This document shows, piece by piece, positions 51,937 to 61,095 of a DNA stretch of 64,000 bases; within the stretch, counting starts at the first letter, position 1; every line of letters begins with the position of its first letter. The notes beneath the pieces were generated by a model. That model was not told the origin of the DNA and did no database searches. It was given only the letters and a program-made list of their open reading frames with translations. This stretch comes from Moraxella porci DSM 25326 (GTDB lineage Bacteria; Pseudomonadota; Gammaproteobacteria; Pseudomonadales; Moraxellaceae): positions 124,001 through 188,000 of the forward strand of contig NZ_MUYV01000011.1 in the NCBI RefSeq assembly GCF_002014855.1. Reading direction: 5' to 3'. The translations under genes and the position numbers were made by a program.

Positions 51937-53627
51937 CACCCGCTTCCCCCCGCAAACAAATCCTCCTGATTTTCGACCGCACTTTTGCCTTTTGCAGTTT
52001 TGGCGCGGTTTTCAGGCAGCTTTTCAGACGGCATCGGTTCAGGCTCCGCCATCGGTAGGTTGGCGACGTTCAAACTATAATCATCGTGCCCCCATTCGCA
52101 GCGCGCCAGTACCATTTTCGGGATTTTTTTCAAAGAAAGATTAGCGAAACGCTCCGCCGCCTGTGCCGCAGTGATACCGCGCCAAGCGGCACAACACACC
52201 AACAGGCTTTGATTTTCACCCACCTCATCCGACAGCGCCTGCAACTGCTCGGCAGACAAAGTTTGTGTCGTTACATAAATAAAATCGCGCTCGCTGGAGT
52301 AGCCATGCTGCCACCACAAGGTTTCAGATGGTTTGCAAGTAAAGCCCTCCAGCTTGGCAAGCGCTTCGGCAAGCATTTCAGGGTTATAGTCGGGGTTGAT
52401 AATCGGATTGTCCCACGCATCGTTCACAATCAAGGTCGGCGCTAAGCGGTAATAACGAAAACCGCCGCCGCCCTGCCAATTCACCGCCTTGGAAATCCCA
52501 CCCTGATCCGTGCCGTCAATCACCTTTTGCAGACGCGGAATAATATGCGTATGGCAATGCTCGCCCAACTCCACCATAATCCAGCGCCGCCCCATTTTAT
52601 GGGCAACCGCGCCTGTGGTGCCACTGCCAGCGAAAGAGTCTAGGACAAGATCGCCAGGGTTGGTGGCTATGTGGATAATGCGTTGTAAGAGTTTTTCAGG
52701 CTTTGGAGTGTCAAATACATCTTTGGAATTAAATTGTTTAACTTCTTTTTTGGCATCTTGATTATTTCCAACGTCAGTATGTAACCATACCGTTAAAGGA
52801 ACCAACCCCTGTTTTACTTCACTCAAAAAAGTTTTAATTCTTGGTACATTTCCACCATTTTTACCAAACCAAATTCTATTATCTGCTACCAATTCATCAA
52901 ATTTTTCTTTGGATATTGACCAACATCTACTTTCAGCAGGGCGAACAACTTTTCCAGATGGTGTTGTAATAGGGTAATCCGTGCTTTCAGAATAAGTTCT
53001 TACACTCATATCAGAAGAAGCCCACACGCCCCTAGGATCATCATCAGGATTAGAATACCTACTATCTGTTGAATCATTTCTAGCTAATAAATTAGGTCGC
53101 CAAATTTCTTTATTTTTAGAATACACTAAAATATGATCATGATTGTCAGACAGCCATTTCGCATCATTTTGTGGTGAGAACTTTTTTTGCCAAATCGCAT
53201 TGGAAATAAAATTCCCCCGCCCAAACACCTCATCACACAACACCTTTAAATAATGCGCTTCATTGTCATCAATGGTAATCCATAGCGAACCATCTTCAGA
53301 AAGTAACCGCTTGATAATCTCCAAACGGTCGCGCATCAATCCCAGCCAAATCGAATGCTCCAGTCCGTCATCATAATGGGCAAACGCGCTGCCGGTGTTA
53401 TACGGCGGGTCGATAAACACACACTTCACCTTACCCGCAAACTCTTGTTCCAATGCCTTAAGAGCTAGCAAGTTATCGCCAAAAATCAATCGATTATCAA
53501 AAATCGCCTGCTCCGAACGCGTCGGCGCATGATACGACCTCGCCGCTTCCTCCAACAAAATCCGCGCTTCAAGCTTCGGGCGCTTGTCCTTGCCTATCCA
53601 AGTGAGTTCTAGTTTTTGGTTTTTCAT
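51936..53627 (-). CDS. Mod-like N6-adenine DNA methyltransferase (type III-like)
   Basis: 563 aa. Motif IV DPPYNTGS at residues 73-80 precedes motif I FAGSGTTGAVAH near 330, the beta-class order of type III Mod proteins. Between them (about 140-300, roughly 52.7-53.2 kb) is the target-recognition region; its DNA is visibly more A+T-rich than the flanks, which suggests exchange of specificity domains. The C-terminal ~100 residues include an in-frame AT-DUS (M-P-S-E). The recognition sequence cannot be read from here. Confidence 0.9.
   Translation of the reverse strand: MKNQKLELTWIGKDKRPKLEARILLEEAARSYHAPTRSEQAIFDNRLIFGDNLLALKALEQEFAGKVKCVFIDPPYNTGSAFAHYDDGLEHSIWLGLMRDRLEIIKRLLSEDGSLWITIDDNEAHYLKVLCDEVFGRGNFISNAIWQKKFSPQNDAKWLSDNHDHILVYSKNKEIWRPNLLARNDSTDSRYSNPDDDPRGVWASSDMSVRTYSESTDYPITTPSGKVVRPAESRCWSISKEKFDELVADNRIWFGKNGGNVPRIKTFLSEVKQGLVPLTVWLHTDVGNNQDAKKEVKQFNSKDVFDTPKPEKLLQRIIHIATNPGDLVLDSFAGSGTTGAVAHKMGRRWIMVELGEHCHTHIIPRLQKVIDGTDQGGISKAVNWQGGGGFRYYRLAPTLIVNDAWDNPIINPDYNPEMLAEALAKLEGFTCKPSETLWWQHGYSSERDFIYVTTQTLSAEQLQALSDEVGENQSLLVCCAAWRGITAAQAAERFANLSLKKIPKMVLARCEWGHDDYSLNVANLPMAEPEPMPSEKLPENRAKTAKGKSAVENQEDLFAGGSG
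52023..52034 (-). repeat. uptake sequence, AT-DUS, inside the mod gene
   Basis: Minus strand ATGCCGTCTGAA exact, in frame as MPSE, followed directly by AAGCTGCCTGAA, one base from simDUS. Confidence 0.8.
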
Positions 53628-53653
53628 GTGCTTCTATCTCATCTACTAAAAAA

Positions 53654-54157
53654 TCAGAGTTTAAATCCGATTTTTTGAAAAAATTCGTTCATCGTAATAC
53701 ATTTAATTCCAAAATCTCTTGCGATATCAGGAATTTTTACTGCACCACTCGGATTCTGTGCATTCAAATTTGGGTTAGCACGTTCATCGGTAACAATAGT
53801 CAGACCGTCTTTTTTGGCTATCGCAATCAACCAACCATCCGCAATTTTTTCATGCGTCCAGCTTCTCGGATCAATCAATGCTTTATCGCTATAACAAGAA
53901 TGCTGGGCAATATGTTGAATAACCTGTCTCCATTCTTCGGCATAATCTTTATGATTCAGATATTCCCCTTTAAAGTTTTGCTCTAGCCATTCTTTAAATT
54001 CATCACTCTTATTGGTTTCATCAACAACAATTTTCGGCAAGACAACATATTGATTAAGTATTTTTTCAAAAGCCTCCCAAAAACTCGGAAAATATTCAAA
54101 ACGATAAGCCCTCTCATAAAAATTAATATAAATATTGGTATCCAGTAAATATTTCAT
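53654..54157 (-). CDS. DUF4411 PIN-like protein, probable toxin
   Basis: 167 aa, A+T-rich. N-terminal PIN acid YLLDTNIYINFYERAYRF, the central LPKIVVDETNKSDEF, SDKALIDPRSWTHEKIADGWLIAIAK and VTDERANPN match DUF4411, a PIN-fold family paired with HTH-IrrE proteins as predicted toxin-antitoxin modules. Its start overlaps the stop of the IrrE-type gene. A second such module here is VapBC at 16.1-16.8 kb. Confidence 0.85.
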   Translation of the reverse strand: MKYLLDTNIYINFYERAYRFEYFPSFWEAFEKILNQYVVLPKIVVDETNKSDEFKEWLEQNFKGEYLNHKDYAEEWRQVIQHIAQHSCYSDKALIDPRSWTHEKIADGWLIAIAKKDGLTIVTDERANPNLNAQNPSGAVKIPDIARDFGIKCITMNEFFQKIGFKL

Positions 54158-55296
54158 TATTTACTCTCCGCCAAAAATTTATATCCTTTAAAACTTACAC
54201 CAATAATCTTAAAGGCATCGGTATAAGAAATCCTATTTTGTTGCAATGCCCTTTGAACATAACTAAAAAATCTTTTATCGATTCTAAAGTTTAGGTTGTT
54301 ATAGTAATCTCCACCCCCAGATGAAGATTTAGACTTATTCTTGAAAAATTGATCAAACTTATTTTGCAGCTCCTCTACCTTTGCATCGTGGGTTTTCTTA
54401 TCAATTAACTTCATATCGTATAATCGCCTAACAATCACGAATTCACTTACTTTAAACCTTTCCGAAAACACCCTAACTTGCTCATCTAATTGAGTATTAA
54501 TTAGTGATTGATTTACTAAATTTTCAAAAACGGTTTTCGGCACAAGAATTTCTGCAGTTACTTTGTTTACAAATGCCTCTGTTTTGTCAAAAGTATAGTC
54601 ACCTGCATCCACTTCCGTAAGAATCTCATCCACCCCAATAAACAAGTGTACCAATTCGTGAATCAGGGTAAACACCCTTCCATTTATTGTTTCATCTTTT
54701 TGATTAATAAAAATAATTGGTGCTTTTTCATCAACTAGCACAAACCCCCTAAACTCACTCAAGCTTAATGATCTATGCCCGTTATCCCCAACCTTGCCAT
54801 TAAAAAAAATGAACACTCCAATACTGTTGATTCTATCTTTCAAAAAATTCAACAAATTCGATTTGGGTATGCTATTTTGAAAACCTTCTTGGATTTGAAG
54901 TTTTTTGCGTATTCTTGAAGCAACCAAGGCTACACCATCCTCAACAGAGCAAGAGCCAATAAAATCTAACGTGAAGTCAATTTCTTCTCGTAAAAACGCT
55001 TGCTTGCTTTCCATTTCAATAATGGTATCGCGCAGTTCCTCACTAATTACATCAACGTGGCGTGAATTCAATGTTCTAAATTCAAGCCGTCCACTTTTTA
55101 TCTCAATTGGTTTATCCAACAGTAACAGCCCAGTTGGGATATTGAGCTTCTTTGCAATATCAGATACCTGATTGAATGTCGGTTGCCTTTCACCACTCAA
55201 AAAAAGATCTATATTTTTAATTGAATCTCTTAGTGTCTCTAAAGATACAGAGGCGTTTTCAACATAATAGTTAAGTGTTCTTGAATTAATATTCAT
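54157..55296 (-). CDS. HTH plus ImmA/IrrE-type metalloprotease regulator
   Basis: 379 aa from ATG 55296 (MNINSRTLNYYVENASVS). The N-terminal XRE-like helices (TLRDSIKNIDLFLSGERQPTF, VSDIAKKLNIPTG) lead to an IrrE/ImmA metallopeptidase domain with HELVH at residues 213-217 and a downstream Glu (KTEAFVNKVTAEILVP). It is the presumed antitoxin of the DUF4411 partner and may sense stress by cleaving a repressor. A+T-rich relative to mod and the helicase, suggesting insertion as a unit. Confidence 0.85.
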   Translation of the reverse strand: MNINSRTLNYYVENASVSLETLRDSIKNIDLFLSGERQPTFNQVSDIAKKLNIPTGLLLLDKPIEIKSGRLEFRTLNSRHVDVISEELRDTIIEMESKQAFLREEIDFTLDFIGSCSVEDGVALVASRIRKKLQIQEGFQNSIPKSNLLNFLKDRINSIGVFIFFNGKVGDNGHRSLSLSEFRGFVLVDEKAPIIFINQKDETINGRVFTLIHELVHLFIGVDEILTEVDAGDYTFDKTEAFVNKVTAEILVPKTVFENLVNQSLINTQLDEQVRVFSERFKVSEFVIVRRLYDMKLIDKKTHDAKVEELQNKFDQFFKNKSKSSSGGGDYYNNLNFRIDKRFFSYVQRALQQNRISYTDAFKIIGVSFKGYKFLAESK

Positions 55297-55355
55297 AATA
55301 CATACTCCCGAAGGCTTTAAACCTGTCGGCATTAAAATACATAGATGGTAGCATC

Positions 55356-58235
55356 TTAAACCATCTCCCACTCAACAAAAAACAATTCTTCTTCATCAAC
55401 CTGCTGCTTTAACTGCTCTTCCAACTCTTCAATCAACCAGTTGCGTTGGTTTTCAATTTCATCTTGTTTGTCAAACAGTTCGCGCCGCTGTTTGCTGCGT
55501 TTGTTTTCCAGTTCGCGCTGTTTTTTCTGCCAAGCGAGCTTTTCTTCCAGCGTGGCGGCGGTGGCGGCGGTGCGGCGGGCTTCTTTGATTTCGCGGTCGG
55601 TTTCTTTGATGTCTTGCTCCAAGCCGTGTTTGAGGTCATCCATCCAGTCGTCGAGTTTTTGTACTTCCTGCTCAAAGTAGCCCAGATTGCGATTGATGGC
55701 GTCGTTTTGCAGTTGTTGGCGGCGGCGGTCGATATCGGCGGATAAGGTCGTCTGAATGCTTGTTTGTGCGCTTGCACCAAGCACACGGGCGGGCAGTTTC
55801 AAGAGTTTTTCGGGGTCGTCGGCTGCCAAGGCTTGGCCGCTGTCGGTAACGGCGGCGATCAGCAGATGCTGTTCGGTGTCGTTTAATGCACTGATACTGA
55901 TGAGTTTGGCGACAAGCTGCCCGCTTTGACTGCGATAGGCTTGTAGCGTGCTGATGCGGCTGCCGTGTGCTTGATAGTCAAATTGCAGGCGCACTCTCGG
56001 GCAGGCACGGTTTTTGGCTTGGGTGATGATGGCTTGTGCCAAGGGGTGGCCCATGCGGTAAAGATGAGCTTCACCGCTTTTGCGCGGCAGCTCGTAACGC
56101 CCCAATGCAACGGTGCCTAGGCTGCCTGAAAGGTTTTCAGGCAGACTGTTGAGCGTAAACCCTTCTGCATCAAAATCGGCGTGTTCTGCCAGTTCGCTTT
56201 GGGTTAAATCCAGCAGGATGCGTTCGTATTTTTTGAGTGCATCACGGCTTTCTTGGTCACGGATGTGCAGTTTGTCGCGCACTTCTTCGTCGAAATTTTC
56301 CAGCAGGGTTTGGCGGGCTTTAACCATGTTTTGGTTGATTTCATCCGATAGTTCACGTTGTAGCTCATTGAAAGCTACTTTAATGTCTTCGGGCAGACGG
56401 CAATGTCGGTAAATATCGGCAATGCGTCGCTCAATGTCCACACCCGATCCAATGGCACCCAATACTTCGTCGCTGGCACCAAATACACCGTTAAAGAGTT
56501 GGAATTTTTGCTCCAAGAGTTCATACACGCGTACGTCGGCTTCGTTACTTTCATCGACAAAATTGACTACCACCACATCGTGCTTTTGCCCGTAACGATG
56601 ACAACGACCAATACGCTGTTCGATGCGTTGCGGATTCCACGGCAAATCGTAGTTGATGATGAGCGAGCAAAATTGCAGGTTGATGCCTTCTGCACCAGCT
56701 TCAGTAGCGATCATAATCGTACCTTGCTCTTTGAAATATTCCACCAGCGCGGCGCGGGTGTCGGCGGTTTTGGAGCCGGTGATTTTGTCGCTGCCTTCGT
56801 GGCGTTTGAGCCAGTTTTTATAGATTTTTTGCGCTTTTTCATCGCTGTTAGTGCCGTTGAACAAAACGATGCTTTCGTCGTTTTCGCCTGCGTAAGGCGT
56901 TTCAGACAGGCATTGCAGCAGATAATCTTGCGTGCGCTTGGATTCGGTAAAGATAATGGCTTTTTGTGCAGCACCCAAGCGGGAGAGTTCGGCAAAGGCA
57001 CGCTCAAGTGCGGTTAATAAGGCACGGCTTTTAGCGTCTTCGCGGATATTTTCGGCGAGGTGTTTGAAGTGTTTGAGTTCTTCGATTTCATCGGCAATGG
57101 CTTGGTATTGGTCTGCCGTCAGAATATTGGTTTCGGTTCCTTCTTCCCATTCTTCGGCGATTTCATCGAGACTTTCATAGTCTTCATCGAGGATTTCCAC
57201 CAAATCTTGTGGCTTGGATTTGTCCAACACGCCTTGCAAGCGTTTGCTCATGGTATCCAAAGCGCCTGCAATGGCGCGGCTGCTGGAAGCAAGCAATTTC
57301 CACAACACCAAAGAAATCAACTGTCGCTGACCTTCAGGCATGGCTTGCAGATTCGGGCGGCGCAGATAGTCGGCAACCAGTGAAGAGAAGACTTGTTCCT
57401 GATCGGATGGCGTGAATCTTTGCACGATGGCAAGGCGCTGGGTATAGGGAACGTAGGCCTGAACCTGTCGGCGCAAGGTGCGTTTGCACACGGGATTTAA
57501 ACGCTGGCGCAAGTGCAATAAGGTTTGCTCGGTGGCTCTGGTGCCGAATTGGCTGCGGAAGCTCTCCAAATCACCGAAAATACGCCCGTCTATCATGCTG
57601 ACCAAGCCGTAAAGCTCAAGCAGGGAATTTTGCAACGGTGTGGCTGTGAGCAGGACTTTGCTGGAAACATCTGCCAGCGCTTCTTGCAAGGCTTTGCCGA
57701 TGACATTGCCTTTTTTGTAGACGTTGCGCAGGCGGTGCGCTTCGTCCATCACCACCAAGTCCCAGCCGATTGCCTTGATGTCTTGTGCCTTGGCTTTGGC
57801 AAATTGGTAGGAACAGATAATCGGCATATTTTGGCGAAAAGGGTTGCTGCCTTCTTTTTTGGCGGCGTTATAGCTTTTGGCTTCCAAAATCATGCCTTGC
57901 AGACCGAATTTTTCCTGCAATTCTTGATGCCACTGTTTGCGCAGATTGGCGGGGGTGATAATCAGAATATGGCGCTTGCGCTCCGCCCAGCGCTGCAAAA
58001 TCACCAAGCCTGCCTCAATGGTTTTGCCCAAACCAACTTCATCCGCCAAGATCACGCCCTTCGACAAAGGATTCTGACAGGCAAACAAAGCGGCATCAAC
58101 CTGATGCGGATTCAAATCCACTTGCGAATCAACCAAAGTGCTTGCCAGCGAATCCATGCTGCCGCTTTGTGCCTGACGGGTGAGCAGCCAAGCATAATAT
58201 TTTGATTGATGAGGCGTTAAAAATATTTGTTTCAT
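55356..58235 (-). CDS. HepA/RapA-like SNF2 helicase
   Basis: 959 aa. SNF2 motifs: Q-like LNPHQVDAALF, Walker A DEVGLGKTIEAG near residue 65, MDEAHRLRN, LLTATPLQNS, then the C-lobe IATEAGAEGINLQFC and QRIGRCHRYGQ. A long charged coiled coil (about residues 835-945, many Glu/Lys/Arg) ends the protein. The family includes RapA and helicases attached to restriction and DISARM-like systems, but DISARM drmA/B/C are absent here. First gene of the operon. Confidence 0.88.
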   Translation of the reverse strand: MKQIFLTPHQSKYYAWLLTRQAQSGSMDSLASTLVDSQVDLNPHQVDAALFACQNPLSKGVILADEVGLGKTIEAGLVILQRWAERKRHILIITPANLRKQWHQELQEKFGLQGMILEAKSYNAAKKEGSNPFRQNMPIICSYQFAKAKAQDIKAIGWDLVVMDEAHRLRNVYKKGNVIGKALQEALADVSSKVLLTATPLQNSLLELYGLVSMIDGRIFGDLESFRSQFGTRATEQTLLHLRQRLNPVCKRTLRRQVQAYVPYTQRLAIVQRFTPSDQEQVFSSLVADYLRRPNLQAMPEGQRQLISLVLWKLLASSSRAIAGALDTMSKRLQGVLDKSKPQDLVEILDEDYESLDEIAEEWEEGTETNILTADQYQAIADEIEELKHFKHLAENIREDAKSRALLTALERAFAELSRLGAAQKAIIFTESKRTQDYLLQCLSETPYAGENDESIVLFNGTNSDEKAQKIYKNWLKRHEGSDKITGSKTADTRAALVEYFKEQGTIMIATEAGAEGINLQFCSLIINYDLPWNPQRIEQRIGRCHRYGQKHDVVVVNFVDESNEADVRVYELLEQKFQLFNGVFGASDEVLGAIGSGVDIERRIADIYRHCRLPEDIKVAFNELQRELSDEINQNMVKARQTLLENFDEEVRDKLHIRDQESRDALKKYERILLDLTQSELAEHADFDAEGFTLNSLPENLSGSLGTVALGRYELPRKSGEAHLYRMGHPLAQAIITQAKNRACPRVRLQFDYQAHGSRISTLQAYRSQSGQLVAKLISISALNDTEQHLLIAAVTDSGQALAADDPEKLLKLPARVLGASAQTSIQTTLSADIDRRRQQLQNDAINRNLGYFEQEVQKLDDWMDDLKHGLEQDIKETDREIKEARRTAATAATLEEKLAWQKKQRELENKRSKQRRELFDKQDEIENQRNWLIEELEEQLKQQVDEEELFFVEWEMV
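55745..55756 (+). repeat. uptake sequence, mucDUS, inside the helicase gene
   Basis: AGGTCGTCTGAA exact, antisense to the gene. Confidence 0.6.
56119..56130 (+). repeat. uptake sequence, simDUS, inside the helicase gene
   Basis: AGGCTGCCTGAA exact, antisense to the gene. Confidence 0.65.
56901..56912 (-). repeat. possible uptake sequence, wadDUS, inside the helicase gene
   Basis: Minus strand TGCCTGTCTGAA, in frame as CLSE. A single site in coding DNA could be chance. Confidence 0.4.
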
Positions 58236-58484
58236 TGCTTATCAATAAATTGGTTTGCAGATGGTGCTATCATAAACATTCAGACATAGAAAAGCAACCA
58301 AACTTCGCACCGTGACAAACGGGCAATTCAATAGCCGAATTAAGGCTTATGTGTATTGATATCCAAATGATGTACCGATAAATACCTATCCTTAGTCAAA
58401 AACTGAATAAGAAATTTGCCACGCACCTGTCTATAATAATCTGTTTATTTAAATTTTAAGCCATTGCACCACTTGGGGTCTTGT

Positions 58485-59645
58485 ATGCATTCGTTTGACT
58501 CATATTTTGCCGACACTTCAGCCATTAATCCCGCCACTGATGCCATCTTGGCATGGCAATCACCCGATTTTCTGAATAATATCAGCCAATGCGCCAAGCA
58601 ATCGCTTGACCCCATCGCCATTGACAAGGGCTATTATCCGACGGCTGAGATGGCACAGCTGGCGCGCCTTGGGGCGTTTTCGGCGCATCTGTCTAGCCAA
58701 GGTAGTCGCTTTGGCGATGCCATTCTTGCCACTGCCAAGATTGGGGAAGTCTGCGGTACGACAGCCTTTTTGTCATGGTGTCATCAAGTGTGCGGTCTGT
58801 ATCTTGACCAATCAGAAAATACCGCTTTAAAGGCGAATATCCTGCCAAGCCATATCGTGGGCGACAGCTTTGGCGGTACGGCATTGTCCAATCCAATGAA
58901 AACCTTTGCCAATATCGAATCGATGATTTTGCGAGCAACCAAAGTCGATGGCGGTTATGTGGTGTCAGGTACACTGCCATGGATTAGCCACATTGCACCG
59001 AACCAATACTGCGGTGCCATCGCTCGTGTGGATGGTGAGAATAAAGATGTATTTTTCTTACTAAGCTTTGATGAAGCGCGCCGTGGACAATGGCAACTGA
59101 ACGCCTGCCCGACCTTTAGCGGTATGGAAGGCTCAAGCACTTGGCAAATAAATCTCAATCAATACTTTGTGCCGACAGAGACCATCATCGCCGACCCTGC
59201 CAAAGCCTTTATTGAGCGTATTCGTGGGGCGTTTGTACTGATGCAACTTGGCATTGGTGCAGGCATCATCCAAGGGGCGATTCATGACATCACCGCTGTC
59301 GATGCTCAGCTTTGCCATGTCAATCAATACTTAGAAGACCAAGCAGGCACACTGCAAGAGTCACTAGATAAGCTTGTGGCACGCACGCTTGACCTTGCCA
59401 AGACACCGTTTGAGTCGCACAAAGAATTTTTCCTGGATGTGCTAGATGCTCGCATCCAAGGGGCACAATTATCACTCACCGCCACCCAAGCAGCACTACT
59501 ACACCAAGGCGCAAAAGGCTATCTGATGACTGCTGCACCTCAGCGTCGTATTCGTGAAGCGCATTTTGTGGCGATTGTCACGCCTGCCATCAAGCACCTA
59601 CGCAGTCTATCACAGCAGCTGATGAGCGATGTATCACCAACCTAA
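58485..59645 (+). CDS. acyl-CoA-dehydrogenase-like flavoprotein
   Basis: 386 aa from ATG 58485 (an in-frame TTG at 58464 is unlikely). Acyl-CoA dehydrogenase fold: N-terminal helices, VCGTTAFLSWCHQVCGLYL, a middle beta domain (VSGTLPWISHIAPNQYCGAIA) and C-terminal helices. The catalytic Glu of true dehydrogenases was not located, so an FMN/FAD monooxygenase role like DszC/SfnB is possible. Adjacent genes encode a rubredoxin-reductase fusion and an NrtABC-type importer. The 58236-58484 gap holds no gene. Confidence 0.78.
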   Translation: MHSFDSYFADTSAINPATDAILAWQSPDFLNNISQCAKQSLDPIAIDKGYYPTAEMAQLARLGAFSAHLSSQGSRFGDAILATAKIGEVCGTTAFLSWCHQVCGLYLDQSENTALKANILPSHIVGDSFGGTALSNPMKTFANIESMILRATKVDGGYVVSGTLPWISHIAPNQYCGAIARVDGENKDVFFLLSFDEARRGQWQLNACPTFSGMEGSSTWQINLNQYFVPTETIIADPAKAFIERIRGAFVLMQLGIGAGIIQGAIHDITAVDAQLCHVNQYLEDQAGTLQESLDKLVARTLDLAKTPFESHKEFFLDVLDARIQGAQLSLTATQAALLHQGAKGYLMTAAPQRRIREAHFVAIVTPAIKHLRSLSQQLMSDVSPT

Positions 59646-59655
59646 GGAATGAGCA

Positions 59656-61017
59656 ATGAGTGACATGATAGCACCTGTAAACATGGACAAAGACGGCAAC
59701 CCAACCGATGGCCGTGGCGCATGGCGACAATATCTGTGCCGTGCTTGTGGCTGGATTTATGATGAAAAATTGGGCGACCCTGATGGCGGACTGCCTGCGG
59801 GTACTCGCTTTGAAGACATTCCTGACGACTGGATGTGCCCACTGTGTGGCGTGACCAAACGAGACTTTGAGCCCTTTGTTCAGCGAGAAACCTTGGCGGT
59901 CATCGCCAAACCCTGTGCGGATAATGGTGTCATCGTCATCGGCGGTGGTACGGCAGGTTGGACAGCGATTGAAGCGCTACGCAAGCTTGATGACTGCATC
60001 CCCATCACACTCATCACCGCTGACAGTGGCGACCGTTATATGAAGCCACAGCTGTCCATTGCCATCAGCCAAAACAAGACGCCTGATGTGCTCATCACCA
60101 AAAAAGCGATTGACCTTGCCAAAACGCTCGATGTCAACCTGATTGCCCATACCTTTGCTACCGCCATTGACAGCGATAAACAACTGGTACGCACGACACG
60201 GGGTGATTTTGGCTATCGCCATTTGATTATCGCTCAAGGGGCGACACCATTTTTACCACCAAGCCTGCCTGCTGATAAAGTCTGGCGGATTAATCACATT
60301 GATATGTTTGGTCAATTACAAGCCAAACTGTCTGCCCGTCCAAACCAACACATCGCCATCATCGGTGCTGGTATGATTGGCGTGGAGCTTGCTGAAGACA
60401 TTGCCAAAGCAGGTCATCAGGTCACACTCATCAACCGTGATGCACTACCCCTTGCCGAAATCCTACCACCGATTGCAGGGCAAAAAGTCCAAGACGCACT
60501 CACTGGTATCGGCATCCGCTATCATGGCAGTGCCACGGTGCATGGCATCGACAAGCTTGCGGACGGCTATCAAATCAAGCTTGATGACACCATCATCACT
60601 GTCGATGAAATCGTGGCAAGTACAGGACTTATCACCGATAATCGCTTGGCACGCATGGCGAACATCGAGCGCACCCCACAAGGTATCATCGTCGATAGCC
60701 ATACCCTGCGTAGCTCCAATCCGCATATTTTTGCCATCGGTGACTGTATCGTGATTGACGGTAAGCCATGCCGTTTTGTCGCGCCACTGCGTGAACAAGC
60801 TGCTGCCATCAGCCACGAAATCTTATCTTTGCCACACGCAGGCTATCAACATAAGTCGCCACTGGTACGCCTAAAGACCAAGTCCATCATCGTCTCGGTC
60901 ACAGGCAATCCTGACAAAACCTGCGACTGGCAAATCACTGATGATAGCGAGACGCTGTTTGTGATGACCCAAGAGCGTGATGGCGTGACGACTGCCAAGA
61001 TTGAGCTGAAGTTATAA
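59656..61017 (+). CDS. rubredoxin-FAD reductase fusion
   Basis: 453 aa. N-terminal rubredoxin domain with the Fe(Cys)4 motifs CRACG and CPLCG, followed by a pyridine-nucleotide-disulfide oxidoreductase with the FAD loop [17 protein letters not shown] near residue 93, the NAD(P)H loop [21 protein letters not shown], and [10 protein letters not shown]. The two electron-transfer parts on one chain would pass electrons from NAD(P)H via FAD to rubredoxin. It lies 10 bases after the flavoprotein gene, the likely electron acceptor. Confidence 0.88.
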   Translation: MSDMIAPVNMDKDGNPTDGRGAWRQYLCRACGWIYDEKLGDPDGGLPAGTRFEDIPDDWMCPLCGVTKRDFEPFVQRETLAVIAKPCADNGVIVIGGGTAGWTAIEALRKLDDCIPITLITADSGDRYMKPQLSIAISQNKTPDVLITKKAIDLAKTLDVNLIAHTFATAIDSDKQLVRTTRGDFGYRHLIIAQGATPFLPPSLPADKVWRINHIDMFGQLQAKLSARPNQHIAIIGAGMIGVELAEDIAKAGHQVTLINRDALPLAEILPPIAGQKVQDALTGIGIRYHGSATVHGIDKLADGYQIKLDDTIITVDEIVASTGLITDNRLARMANIERTPQGIIVDSHTLRSSNPHIFAIGDCIVIDGKPCRFVAPLREQAAAISHEILSLPHAGYQHKSPLVRLKTKSIIVSVTGNPDKTCDWQITDDSETLFVMTQERDGVTTAKIELKL

Positions 61018-61095
61018 CCATATCCTAAAAGTGAATTTACCATGCCAACCTACTCGGTGTAACATGGTGCTGTTTTTTTATTCTAAGTATTTATT

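Noticed and set aside
48157-58235. DISARM or BREX identity for the defence operon
   Set aside because: No drmA, drmB, drmC, pglZ or brxC-like genes in the operon; only the SNF2 helicase and a methylase are in common.
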